A stretch of DNA of 64,000 nucleotides from UBA11400 sp964473555 (GTDB lineage: Bacteria; Bacteroidota; Rhodothermia; Balneolales; HLUCCA01). Numbering within the stretch: the first letter of the stretch is position 1; every line of letters starts with the position of its first letter. Below the pieces are notes generated by a model that was not told the DNA's origin, did no database searches, and worked only from the letters and a program-made list of their open reading frames with translations. Positions 55,225 to 63,282 of this stretch are shown here, piece after piece. Both the position numbers and the translations under genes were made by a program. The stretch lies in assembly GCA_964473555.1 (NCBI GenBank), contig CAYYPL010000003.1, positions 62,001 through 126,000 on the forward strand, written 5' to 3'.

Positions 55225-56425
55225 TACGACCGGATATAACTACTGGTGGGAAAGATCCGATTTATCCTACATGGGTTCTAAACTCCACTTTGCCGGGGTT
55301 TCTTGTGAAACATTGATCCAACAGTATGGAACACCCCTGTTTGCCTACAGTAGAAACCGAGTTTTGGACAATATAAACAGACTAAGTAACGCACTGGCAT
55401 CCATACAGTTACCTAGTCAGCTTTTGTTTGCGATGAAGTCGAACAGACATCCCGAAATCCTTAAACTCATTGCACAGGAAACGCATTGCGGAATTGATGC
55501 CTGCTCTCCGAGGGAAGTGGAACTGGCGGTACGTTACGGATTTACACCCGATCGTATTAGTGTCACCTCTACGGCTGTAAGTGACACAGATTGGTTAACC
55601 TATTCAACCTATCCGGACATTCTCTTCAATTGCGACTCGATTTCCGCATTGAAGCGTATCGGTAAACAGGGTTATCGGACAAAAGTCGGAATCCGGATCA
55701 ATCCACAGATCGGGGTTGGATATAGCGGAAACCTATTGGTTCAATATGCCGGACAGAAACCGACCAAATTCGGCATTTATCCGGATTATATGGATGAAGC
55801 AAGAAAAGTCGCAACTGATCTGGGGATTGAAATTGTCGGACTCCACATGCACGCCGGGTCCGGTTTCACCCAGTCTGGGCTTGAATCCTATCAGAAAGCC
55901 CTTGACAAAATTGCGGACATCGCCACTTCTTTTGATCGGCTCGAATATATCAATATTGGTGGTGGGCTGGGTGTACCTCTTAAAGAAAACGACCAAGCCC
56001 TAAATCTAGCCGATTGGGCACAAACGGTTTACAACGCTTTGGGAAAATTGGGTATGAAAGTCTTCGTAGAGCCTGGCGACCATATTTCAAAAGACGCGGG
56101 TATTTTATTGGCAGAAGTCATAGAAGTAGAATTGAAAGGTGGTACTCAGTTTGCGTTCGTCAACGCTGGCTTCAATCTCCACCCTGAACCCGCTTTCTAT
56201 AAACTTCCCTGTGAACCAGTACCCGTGAACCAACCTGTTAATCCTGCAGAAAATCGAACAACCATTGTGGGGAATATTAACGAAGCACTTGATATTTTTA
56301 ACGAAAATCACCCCATACATTTGGTCGAAGGAGATTATTTGGCATTCCTGAATGCCGGTGCCTACGGAGCATCCATGAGCTCAAATCATTGTTTAAGATC
56401 TGAATTGAAAGAAATTATTATTTAA
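55214..56425 (+). CDS. Fold type III PLP decarboxylase-like protein (LysA family) with altered active site
   Basis: A 403-residue protein of the diaminopimelate/ornithine decarboxylase family 2. It shows FAMKSNRHPE with the PLP-binding Lys75, GIDACSPREVELA, HMHAGSG, INIGGGLG (phosphate loop), FVEPGDHI and GAYGASMSSNHCLR. In LysA the loop CESGD supplies the catalytic Cys; here it is NEALD (Asn356-Glu357...Asp360), so the acid/base Cys is replaced by Asn. The enzyme may act as a different decarboxylase or have a changed reaction course. It could supply an unusual amino acid or diamine to the lipopeptide, whose two A-less modules have unknown monomers. It lies 4 bp before a methyltransferase gene. 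Confidence 0.8.
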   Translation: MKTDTTGYNYWWERSDLSYMGSKLHFAGVSCETLIQQYGTPLFAYSRNRVLDNINRLSNALASIQLPSQLLFAMKSNRHPEILKLIAQETHCGIDACSPREVELAVRYGFTPDRISVTSTAVSDTDWLTYSTYPDILFNCDSISALKRIGKQGYRTKVGIRINPQIGVGYSGNLLVQYAGQKPTKFGIYPDYMDEARKVATDLGIEIVGLHMHAGSGFTQSGLESYQKALDKIADIATSFDRLEYINIGGGLGVPLKENDQALNLADWAQTVYNALGKLGMKVFVEPGDHISKDAGILLAEVIEVELKGGTQFAFVNAGFNLHPEPAFYKLPCEPVPVNQPVNPAENRTTIVGNINEALDIFNENHPIHLVEGDYLAFLNAGAYGASMSSNHCLRSELKEIII

Positions 56426-56429
56426 GTAC

Positions 56430-57119
56430 ATGAATCAAGCTGAAAAAAATTTACAAGAATGGGATAAATTGTATCAAAGTACATCTGATAGCATCTGGGG
56501 ACATGATCCGGTTGGATTTTTACCAGATTATATCAGCTATTTTGCCAACATATTACCTCCAGATGCCAAAATTCTGGATGCCGGGGCTGGCGAAGGGCGT
56601 AATTTGAAGCTGATTTCCCAACTAAGCGGAGAGTTGCATGCAGTCGACGGATCTGTGAATGCATTAAATAAGATTCCCGCTTCTTTCCGATCTGGAATCA
56701 CCATAAAACAATCATTACTCGATAAACTGCCTTATCCCGATCATACATTTAATCTCATTATTGGCATCGACATTTTCGAGACGCTACCAAATATTCGGGA
56801 CGTCATTGGCGAATTTGAACGCGTTTTGGCTCCAAACGGGTACATACTCTGCAACATCCCTAACGAGGAGGATGAAATTTATGGCATCGATATGCAACAT
56901 CCCGAAGAGGATAGCAATGCATGGTTGTATCAGAGTAAATACTATTATAAGTTTTACCCTGTCGATGAAGTCATTGAACTGTTCACCAACTCCGGACTTC
57001 ACATTATTGATTCCAAACGCTGCCAATGGACAGAACAAGCACACCCAAATTTCAGATCCAACAGCCATGTACATATCAGCCAGGTCTACATCAGTCAAAA
57101 AACACCCTCAACTAAATAG
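56430..57119 (+). CDS. Class I SAM-dependent methyltransferase
   Basis: A 229-residue Methyltransf_11-type protein: ILDAGAGEGRNLKLI (SAM-binding glycine motif, ~49-63), LHAVDGSVNALNKI (acidic loop), LPYPDHTFNLIIGIDIFETLPN and FERVLAPNGYILCNIP. The N-terminus LQEWDKLYQSTSDSIWGHDPVGF resembles tellurite-resistance/TehB-like and small-molecule methyltransferases. The substrate is unknown; tailoring of the lipopeptide or of the product of the adjacent PLP enzyme is plausible. Confidence 0.8.
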   Translation: MNQAEKNLQEWDKLYQSTSDSIWGHDPVGFLPDYISYFANILPPDAKILDAGAGEGRNLKLISQLSGELHAVDGSVNALNKIPASFRSGITIKQSLLDKLPYPDHTFNLIIGIDIFETLPNIRDVIGEFERVLAPNGYILCNIPNEEDEIYGIDMQHPEEDSNAWLYQSKYYYKFYPVDEVIELFTNSGLHIIDSKRCQWTEQAHPNFRSNSHVHISQVYISQKTPSTK

Positions 57120-57129
57120 GATTACCACT

Positions 57130-57861
57130 ATGTTTCGTCAATTTACCCGCAATCAATTAGATGTTATCGTTCTTTTTTTTCTTATTGCATTGAGTTTTTC
57201 ACCCCATTCTTTACTTGTTGCTCAGGGAAGCGTTGATGTGGGTGCTACCACTACCAGCCGATATGTATGGAGAGGGATGCTCTTCGACAATGGAGTCAAT
57301 TTTCAGCCTTATGCTGCATACTCAACAGACAAATTTAGCCTGGGCGCTTCCTCCTCCATGTCTTTGACCAACGATTTCAATGAAATCAGCTTCTGGATGT
57401 CTTACAGTATCAATACTTCTTTGTTGGACATGACGATCTACCTTAACGATTACTATTATCAAAGTGATGGTGCAGACTTTTTCAACTACGATAATGCGGA
57501 TGAGTTGAGCTCAATAGGATCTCATTACCTGGAAGCCTATGTTGAACTTTCGAAGGAAGAGAGCCCCATTTCTGTCTTAATCTCAAGTGTTTTCTGGAAT
57601 GATCCCGATCATAGCCTGTACGCCGAGGCTTCGTATTCCAAAACGCTAATGAACGATATAGAGTCTTCCTTTACGGTAGGAGGCGCATTAACGAAAAGTC
57701 GTGAATGGTACAATACGAACAAAGCCGGTATTGTGAATGTGTCGTATGAGGTCAGTAAAAATCTTGAAGTTACTCCTCAATTCTCGGTTCCAATGAGTGT
57801 CAAAGCAACTATGAATCCATACGCACGTTCTTTTTATCTGGTGTTAAGTTTCAGCCTTTAA
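57130..57861 (+). CDS. TorF-like putative porin
   Basis: A 243-residue protein starting at ATG 57130, 10 bp after the methyltransferase stop. The same frame stays open upstream to 56761, but that is a shadow of the methyltransferase gene. The signal peptide ends near LVAQG (~31). The mature start SVDVGATTTSRYVWRGMLFDNGVNFQPYAAY contains the SRYVWRG motif typical of TorF-family small outer-membrane barrels. Alternating strands follow and the C-terminal strand is FYLVLSFSL. It may be an outer-membrane channel. A link to export of the lipopeptide is positional only. Confidence 0.7.
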   Translation: MFRQFTRNQLDVIVLFFLIALSFSPHSLLVAQGSVDVGATTTSRYVWRGMLFDNGVNFQPYAAYSTDKFSLGASSSMSLTNDFNEISFWMSYSINTSLLDMTIYLNDYYYQSDGADFFNYDNADELSSIGSHYLEAYVELSKEESPISVLISSVFWNDPDHSLYAEASYSKTLMNDIESSFTVGGALTKSREWYNTNKAGIVNVSYEVSKNLEVTPQFSVPMSVKATMNPYARSFYLVLSFSL

Positions 57862-57882
57862 TGATCACATAATCCGGTTCCT

Positions 57883-58665
57883 ATGTTTTCAGATATCGAA
57901 TCTCGCTATGAGGGCACCCTTCACATTCGGGCAAAACAGCTCGACTCGGGTCAGGATTGGTCGTGGCGTGCCGATGACCTGGTTGCAACCGCAAGTACCA
58001 TTAAATATCCCATCCTGATGCATGCCACGCAGTGTGTCCACGACGGATACCTGATCTGGGATACCCCGATTACCCTGACCGAAGCGGACAAAGTGGGCGG
58101 GATGGGCGTGATGCAACACTTCATCGCACCACATGAATTCACTCTTCGGGACACCTGCTACCTGATGACAGCGGTTTCAGATAATACTGCCACAAATCTG
58201 GTGATCGATGTGCTGGGTCTAGAAAATATCAACCAATACATTCAGTCTTTCGGAATTTCAACAACTCGATTGAATCGAAAGGCTTTTTCACCCGACACCG
58301 ACGCTTCACGCAAGTATGGGCTTGGACAAACAACGGCCAGCGATATGTTCAACCTGCTGATGGAAGTGTATCAACCCTCTCGATTGGCACAGGATGTGAT
58401 CACCGACATCAAATGGATGCTCGCCCGGCAAACCGACCATGTTTCGATTCCTCGTGTGCTGCCACAGGGATGGTTCTACGCCGGAAAAACAGGTCGTGTG
58501 ATGGATGTACGTGGTGATATTGGATACGTCAAAGCTCCCGACGGACGAGAATGGGTACTTTCGATGTTCAGTTATGGGCTGACCACCGAAAATTGGACTA
58601 TCGAAAACGAGGGTCTATTGGCGATTGCCGAAGCAACCAAACGTATAGTTGGTTTAAAGTCATGA
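57883..58665 (+). CDS. Class A beta-lactamase-like serine hydrolase, no signal peptide
   Basis: A 260-residue protein with class A motifs Ser38-Thr-Ile-Lys41 (SxxK), Ser99-Asp-Asn101 (SDN) and Lys202-Thr-Gly204 (KTG). The omega-loop ExxxN with the deacylating Glu166 is not seen; the matching region reads NRKAFSPD. There is also no signal peptide, whereas true class A enzymes in Gram-negatives are periplasmic. It therefore looks like a cytosolic peptidase or esterase relative (beta-lactamase 2 family) rather than a resistance enzyme. A longer N-terminus is not available because the preceding gene ends 21 bp upstream. It overlaps the next gene by 4 bp (ATGA). Confidence 0.8.
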   Translation: MFSDIESRYEGTLHIRAKQLDSGQDWSWRADDLVATASTIKYPILMHATQCVHDGYLIWDTPITLTEADKVGGMGVMQHFIAPHEFTLRDTCYLMTAVSDNTATNLVIDVLGLENINQYIQSFGISTTRLNRKAFSPDTDASRKYGLGQTTASDMFNLLMEVYQPSRLAQDVITDIKWMLARQTDHVSIPRVLPQGWFYAGKTGRVMDVRGDIGYVKAPDGREWVLSMFSYGLTTENWTIENEGLLAIAEATKRIVGLKS

Positions 58666-59627
58666 GAAAAATCACAATCCCGGGAACAGATATTCAAACT
58701 TCGGTTCTCTCCTACGGATGCATGAATCTCGGTGGGAACTGGAATGCCCCTGAGATTACTCACGAAACACGAAGTATGGCTTATAACGCCATTAATGCCG
58801 CTATGGATGAAGGCATCAATCTGTTCGACCACGCCGATATTTACGTGCGGGGGAGATCTGAAATCCTATTCGGAGAATTGCTGCGCCAGGATCCCGGGCT
58901 CCGAAACCAACTCATCCTTCAATCAAAATGTGGTATACGCTTTGGTGGAGATCCACACCCACACTCCCCCGGACGCTATGATTTCAGTTATGAACACATC
59001 GTAGGATCTGTTGAGGGAATCCTAAACCGATTGAATACCGATTATCTCGATATCCTCTTGCTACACCGCCCGGATGCCCTGGTACAGCCCGAAGAAGTCG
59101 CCCGCGCGTTTGATCATCTTCATAGCAGTGGAAAAGTCCGCTGGTTCGGTGTCAGTAACCACACCTGGGCTCAGATTGACTTGTTAAAATCCGCGGTAGA
59201 CCAGCCTATTGTTATCAATCAGGTTGAAATCAGCCTCCTGCATCGTTCAATGATCGAAGAAGGAACCGTCTTCAATCAGCGTGTCACTGGCATTGCGGGT
59301 TCAAGTTTCACGCTGGACTACTGCCGAAAACATCATATCATGATACAGGCATGGTCGCCTGTGGCTGGAGGAAAACTGTTTGTCCACGGTCGAGGTGCTC
59401 CTGACTCACTGATTCACCTGATCAACGACCTCTCCCGCGCCTACAACACCAGTGATGAAGCTATCGCTCTGGCCTGGTTACTTCGGCACCCAGCTGGAAT
59501 CCAACCCATCATCGGAACGGTGAATCCTGATCGCATCAAAGCATCTGCACAGGCAGCTGATGTACATGTATCACACGAAGACTGGTATCGCTTGTTGGTC
59601 GCTGCCAGGGGAGAATCCATGCCATGA
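58662..59627 (+). CDS. Aldo/keto reductase
   Basis: A 321-residue TIM-barrel reductase. It has GCMNLGGNW, FDHADIYVRGRSEILFGE with catalytic Asp and Tyr, LILQSKCGIR with catalytic Lys, LDILLLHRPD, and WLLRHPAGIQPIIGTVNPDRI for NADPH binding. The order and length fit the YdhF-like AKR group. The ATG at 58662 overlaps the previous stop (ATGA); the longer upstream frame is in beta-lactamase-like coding sequence. The substrate is unknown. It is also coupled by 4 bp to the following AlkD-like gene. Confidence 0.92.
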   Translation: MRKITIPGTDIQTSVLSYGCMNLGGNWNAPEITHETRSMAYNAINAAMDEGINLFDHADIYVRGRSEILFGELLRQDPGLRNQLILQSKCGIRFGGDPHPHSPGRYDFSYEHIVGSVEGILNRLNTDYLDILLLHRPDALVQPEEVARAFDHLHSSGKVRWFGVSNHTWAQIDLLKSAVDQPIVINQVEISLLHRSMIEEGTVFNQRVTGIAGSSFTLDYCRKHHIMIQAWSPVAGGKLFVHGRGAPDSLIHLINDLSRAYNTSDEAIALAWLLRHPAGIQPIIGTVNPDRIKASAQAADVHVSHEDWYRLLVAARGESMP

Positions 59628-60328
59628 ACCCCGTAATTGAAGATCTCGAGCGCATCTCGAACCCAGAAAAAGCTCAGTTTCTGCAGGGATTCTTTAAAAC
59701 TGGACCGGGACAGTACGGAGAAGGTGATCGTTTCATGGGAATCACCATGCCGCAGATCCGCTCAATTGCAAAAAAACACCGCGGTACACCGATTTCAGAG
59801 TGCGTTGAAATGCAGTATGACGAACGCCATGAGGTGCGCATGACCGCCTTGATTCTGATGGTTGATGCCTTCAAAAAAGGTCAGGCTGCACATGCCGAAT
59901 TCATCTACAACCAGTACATCGACCACCGTGCTCAGGTAAACAACTGGGACCTTGTCGACCTCAGTGCCCCATATATTCCCGGTGTCTGGTTACTCAACCG
60001 AGATAGAGAAATACTCCACGAACTGATGAAATCTGAATACCTCTGGGACCGTCGCATCGCTGTGTTATCGACACTACATTTTATCCGGAATAACGATTTT
60101 GGAGATACGTTGTGTCTATGCAGTGGACTACTGAACGACAACGAAGACCTCATGCACAAAGCCTGCGGATGGATGCTTCGTGAGGTTGGTAAGAAAAACA
60201 TCGATGTGTTGCGTGGATTTCTGTCCGATTTTGCTTCAAGCATGCCCCGGACCATGTTGCGCTATGCCATTGAGCGATTCCCCGAACCTGAACGAAAACA
60301 GTGGCTCCTGGTCAAGAAAATCGATTGA
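59624..60328 (+). CDS. AlkD-like DNA alkylation repair protein (HEAT-repeat glycosylase family)
   Basis: A 234-residue protein of the AlkD family, which removes alkylated purines by wrapping DNA with HEAT-like repeats. Motifs include GDRFMGITMPQIRSIAK, NNWDLVDLSAPYIPG (conserved Asp used in base excision), LWDRRIAVLSTL and DLMHKACGWMLREVGKK. It is translationally coupled to the aldo/keto reductase gene. It ends the eleven-gene run; a 151-bp gap follows without an obvious hairpin. Confidence 0.92.
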   Translation: MNPVIEDLERISNPEKAQFLQGFFKTGPGQYGEGDRFMGITMPQIRSIAKKHRGTPISECVEMQYDERHEVRMTALILMVDAFKKGQAAHAEFIYNQYIDHRAQVNNWDLVDLSAPYIPGVWLLNRDREILHELMKSEYLWDRRIAVLSTLHFIRNNDFGDTLCLCSGLLNDNEDLMHKACGWMLREVGKKNIDVLRGFLSDFASSMPRTMLRYAIERFPEPERKQWLLVKKID

Positions 60329-60479
60329 TGTTCTCTTAAATCTGCAGACGTAATCTCATCTCCTTATAAAGCATCTATACACGGATGTTAAAACTTTGTG
60401 AAGTCGGTCTTTTCGGGTTTCGGGTTTTGATCATACTTAGTATACTGGCAGAAATTAGTCCGTTCATCATCTACAGCCT

Positions 60480-61568
60480 ATGAAAAAGAATGCTACACCC
60501 CAGGCGGATCCGTCACGCCGTGATTTCATCAAAAAATTAACCCTCGGTGCCGGAGGAATAGGAATATTTACTTCCATCGCAAAGGCGACTCCCACCAATC
60601 TGGGCGTACAGATTCCGGAGTTGTCTGACCAGGACACCGCTTTTTATGTTGCGCACCTGACCGATATGCACGTCCGCAGACAACGTCAGGGACACCTTGG
60701 GTACGCCGCCTGCATCGCATCCGTCAACGCACTCGACACCAAGCCGGAGTTGGTACTGATGGGCGGAGATATGGCTTTTGATGGTCTGTATACCGAAAAA
60801 GATGCTTTTATAGATTCAATCACACTTTTTAAAGATGCTTCCGACAAGCTTGACATGCCCTGGTATGGATGCATCGGAAATCACGATGTTTTGGGTTTAT
60901 CATCCAGAAGAAAAGTATCGGTTGATGATCCGGATATCGGTAAGAGACTGATGATGGAGGCATGTAGAATGCCCGGCAGCTACTTCAGTTTCAATCACAA
61001 AGGATGGCATTTCATCGTATTGGACACCATACACGAAGAAGACACGCCAACCGGACCGAGTTATTCTGCCAAAATCGGTGAAAAACAGCTCGAATGGCTT
61101 CGATTTGACCTCGGAGTGCACAAAGACATGCCATCTGTGGTCGTGATGCACATTGCGGCATTCTGCAACATAGGACAAATCAATGGAGATCCTGAAGCGT
61201 TGGCCATGTCGCACATGGTCATACACGACAATCGTGCGTTACGTGAAATCATGGAGCGACATAACGTTAAGGCCGTCATGCAGGGACACTCGCACCAGAT
61301 TGAAGATTTCTACTACAACGGGATCTGGTACCTCACTTCTCAAAGCGTGAGTGCGGCGTGGTGGGGAGGTAACTGGCGCGGATTTAAGCCAGGTTACACG
61401 GTGTTACAACTCGGCAACGATGGACAGATCGCCTGGAAACGATACGAGTTTGAGTGGGAACATCAACTTGAGCCTGAAGACGCCCTGGAACGCGAGCGTA
61501 TCCGCGAGCACGAAGATTGGTTGCAAAGGCAACGTGAGTTGTATGAGGAGGAGATTGGAATTCGGTGA
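60480..61568 (+). CDS. Tat-exported calcineurin-like metallophosphoesterase
   Basis: A 362-residue phosphoesterase of the CpdA-like group. The N-terminus SRRDFIKKLTLGAGG is a twin-arginine signal, placing it in the periplasm. Metal ligands follow the family order: LTDMHV (D-x-H), GGDMAFDG (GD), IGNHD (GNHD), VVVMHIAAF (H) and MQGHSHQIE (GHxH). It has a charged helical tail rich in Glu and Arg. The substrate may be cyclic nucleotides or phosphoesters. It is probably transcribed separately from the gene before it. Confidence 0.9.
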   Translation: MKKNATPQADPSRRDFIKKLTLGAGGIGIFTSIAKATPTNLGVQIPELSDQDTAFYVAHLTDMHVRRQRQGHLGYAACIASVNALDTKPELVLMGGDMAFDGLYTEKDAFIDSITLFKDASDKLDMPWYGCIGNHDVLGLSSRRKVSVDDPDIGKRLMMEACRMPGSYFSFNHKGWHFIVLDTIHEEDTPTGPSYSAKIGEKQLEWLRFDLGVHKDMPSVVVMHIAAFCNIGQINGDPEALAMSHMVIHDNRALREIMERHNVKAVMQGHSHQIEDFYYNGIWYLTSQSVSAAWWGGNWRGFKPGYTVLQLGNDGQIAWKRYEFEWEHQLEPEDALERERIREHEDWLQRQRELYEEEIGIR

Positions 61569-61666
61569 GCGGTTGAGCGGTTGAGCGGAACTTCTCACTC
61601 TCCGTTTGCCAATGAAAACACTCTCCGTGAAGCACTCTCCATCCGAGAAACTCGGATACTCTCCGT
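61569..61666. repeat. Short direct repeats in a convergent intergenic gap
   Basis: GTTGAGCG occurs twice in tandem (61572-61587), preceded by a near copy at the stop codon. The ACTCTCCGT motif occurs at 61597, 61620, 61634 (ending AT) and 61658. A small CCGAG/CTCGG hairpin lies between the last two. The gap separates convergent genes. No coding or RNA gene is seen. Confidence 0.5.
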
Positions 61667-61683
61667 TGCTTTGCAACCTACAC

Positions 61684-63276
61684 TCAACGGGCTCTGAGAA
61701 CCAACCCCGGTCGGGCACCGGTCGGACCGCCTTCACGTTGCACCGGAATGCCGTTCACGATCACGTAGTCGAATCCAGTCGCATACTGGTGTGGATCCTC
61801 GAATGTTGCCGTATCGGACACCCTCTCCGGAGCAAACACCACAACATCTGCCGCATACCCTACTCGAAGGAATCCTCGCTTCACATAGTGTAAGTCGCTC
61901 AGCAACCCTTCTTCTACAGGGACACGGTTCTTATCGAGTCCGATCAACGACGCTGTCTGACCAGTCATCTTATGGATAAGCTTTTCCAACGGCATCAGTT
62001 GCTCCTCAACCCCAAATTGGCGAATTATCCTGGCAAAACTACCATACCCACGCGGATGAAGCATGGTTGGAGATCCATCCGTCGACACAACGACATTTTC
62101 GTCCTGCAAAAATCGTCTCATAACGTTTTCATTCATCACGAAATAAGCCGCACTTGCTGATCCCGGTGGCATGAAATCAATCAGTACATCTTCGAAGGGC
62201 AATCCGAGCGAGTCTGCAATCTGCGCGAGTGTCCGTCCACTCCACTCACCGGTTCCAAGTAACGTAGCCTCAGGACCATTTCTCATGTGGACACGATTCC
62301 TTAGATATTCCTCCAATTCTGACCTTCTATTGCGCTTTACCACATCAAACTCATTTGGTGGTAATGCCCATTCTGGATATAAAATCCCAATTCCAGTGTA
62401 GCTGGCCGTATAGGGATACACATCTGCGGTTATTGGCCGACCGGCAGCCCGGGCACTATCCATCACCGCTAATACTCCCTCAGCATCTGAAACCTCATTG
62501 CCATATACCACTTTGATATGCGATACATGAACTCGGACACCGCTGTCTGTTCCCATTTGTACAAGCTCACGAACCGAGTTCTGAATCTGGTCACGATCCT
62601 CATTGCGCATATGGCTCATGATGAGTCCGTCATATTTGGCGACGACGCGTCCAACAGCTGCCAATTCATCTCGATTAGCAAATCGTCCTGGGATGTATTC
62701 GATTCCAGTCGACACACCGAACGATCCTTGTTGCATCATCGTATCGATTACATTGGCCAGTTTGGACAATTCCAGTGAATCCGGATTACTTTTCAACCCC
62801 AATCCCGATGCATGTCGGGCTGTACCGTGTCCGGTCATTGACACAATATTCAGTCCAGGACGCACCTGCTCTACCTGTGACATCCATTCACCAAGATTCG
62901 GAACTCCATCGCTGCTTCCGTCCATACCAAGGAGTATGGTAGTGACACCCATTGCCCAAAAATTTCGAAATTCGGAATTGGTCACTGCGTCTCCATGTGC
63001 GTGGGCATCGATAAATCCAGGTGCTACAACGCGTCCGGCTGCATCTATGGTCTCAGTTGCCTCATACCCGTTCAATGCATTCTTCCCAACATACCTGATC
63101 ATACCATCCTCAATCAGTACGGAGCCATGGAACGGTTCCTCTCCTGATCCGTCTATAATCTTGGCGTTCTGTATGAGAACATCATACGTCATGTCACGAG
63201 GTGGTAACTCCTCCATAGAACAAGACAAAAGTACTCCTGCAAACAGGAGCGCGTACATAAACTTTCTGACCCACAT
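61684..63276 (-). CDS. N-acyl-D-amino-acid deacylase-like lipoprotein (amidohydrolase family)
   Basis: A 530-residue amidohydrolase similar to D-aminoacylase and N-acyl-D-glutamate deacylases. The lipoprotein signal has lipobox LLSCS (Cys about 19). The metal site is visible as GFIDAHAHGD (H-x-H), GHGTARHASG, SHMRNED, HVSHIK and STDGSP (Asp). The composite beta domain DVLIQNAKIIDGSGEEPF is at the N-terminus and the matching segment VEEGLLSDLHYVKRGFLRVGYAADVVVFAPE at the C-terminus. Such enzymes hydrolyse N-acylated D-amino acids, and the nearby NRPS has three epimerization domains, but the gene is convergent and 20 kb away, so the link is speculative. It has a 6-bp gap to the upstream membrane protein gene. 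Confidence 0.88.
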   Translation of the reverse strand: MWVRKFMYALLFAGVLLSCSMEELPPRDMTYDVLIQNAKIIDGSGEEPFHGSVLIEDGMIRYVGKNALNGYEATETIDAAGRVVAPGFIDAHAHGDAVTNSEFRNFWAMGVTTILLGMDGSSDGVPNLGEWMSQVEQVRPGLNIVSMTGHGTARHASGLGLKSNPDSLELSKLANVIDTMMQQGSFGVSTGIEYIPGRFANRDELAAVGRVVAKYDGLIMSHMRNEDRDQIQNSVRELVQMGTDSGVRVHVSHIKVVYGNEVSDAEGVLAVMDSARAAGRPITADVYPYTASYTGIGILYPEWALPPNEFDVVKRNRRSELEEYLRNRVHMRNGPEATLLGTGEWSGRTLAQIADSLGLPFEDVLIDFMPPGSASAAYFVMNENVMRRFLQDENVVVSTDGSPTMLHPRGYGSFARIIRQFGVEEQLMPLEKLIHKMTGQTASLIGLDKNRVPVEEGLLSDLHYVKRGFLRVGYAADVVVFAPERVSDTATFEDPHQYATGFDYVIVNGIPVQREGGPTGARPGLVLRAR

Positions 63277-63282
63277 GGTTTT

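Noticed and set aside
56761..57129. N-terminal extension of the TorF-like porin frame (open from 56761)
   Set aside because: It overlaps the methyltransferase gene in another frame. The signal peptide begins at ATG 57130, so the upstream part is a shadow.
58551..58661. Longer start of the aldo/keto reductase
   Set aside because: The extension lies within the serine hydrolase gene. ATG 58662 forms a typical ATGA overlap and begins at the conserved barrel.
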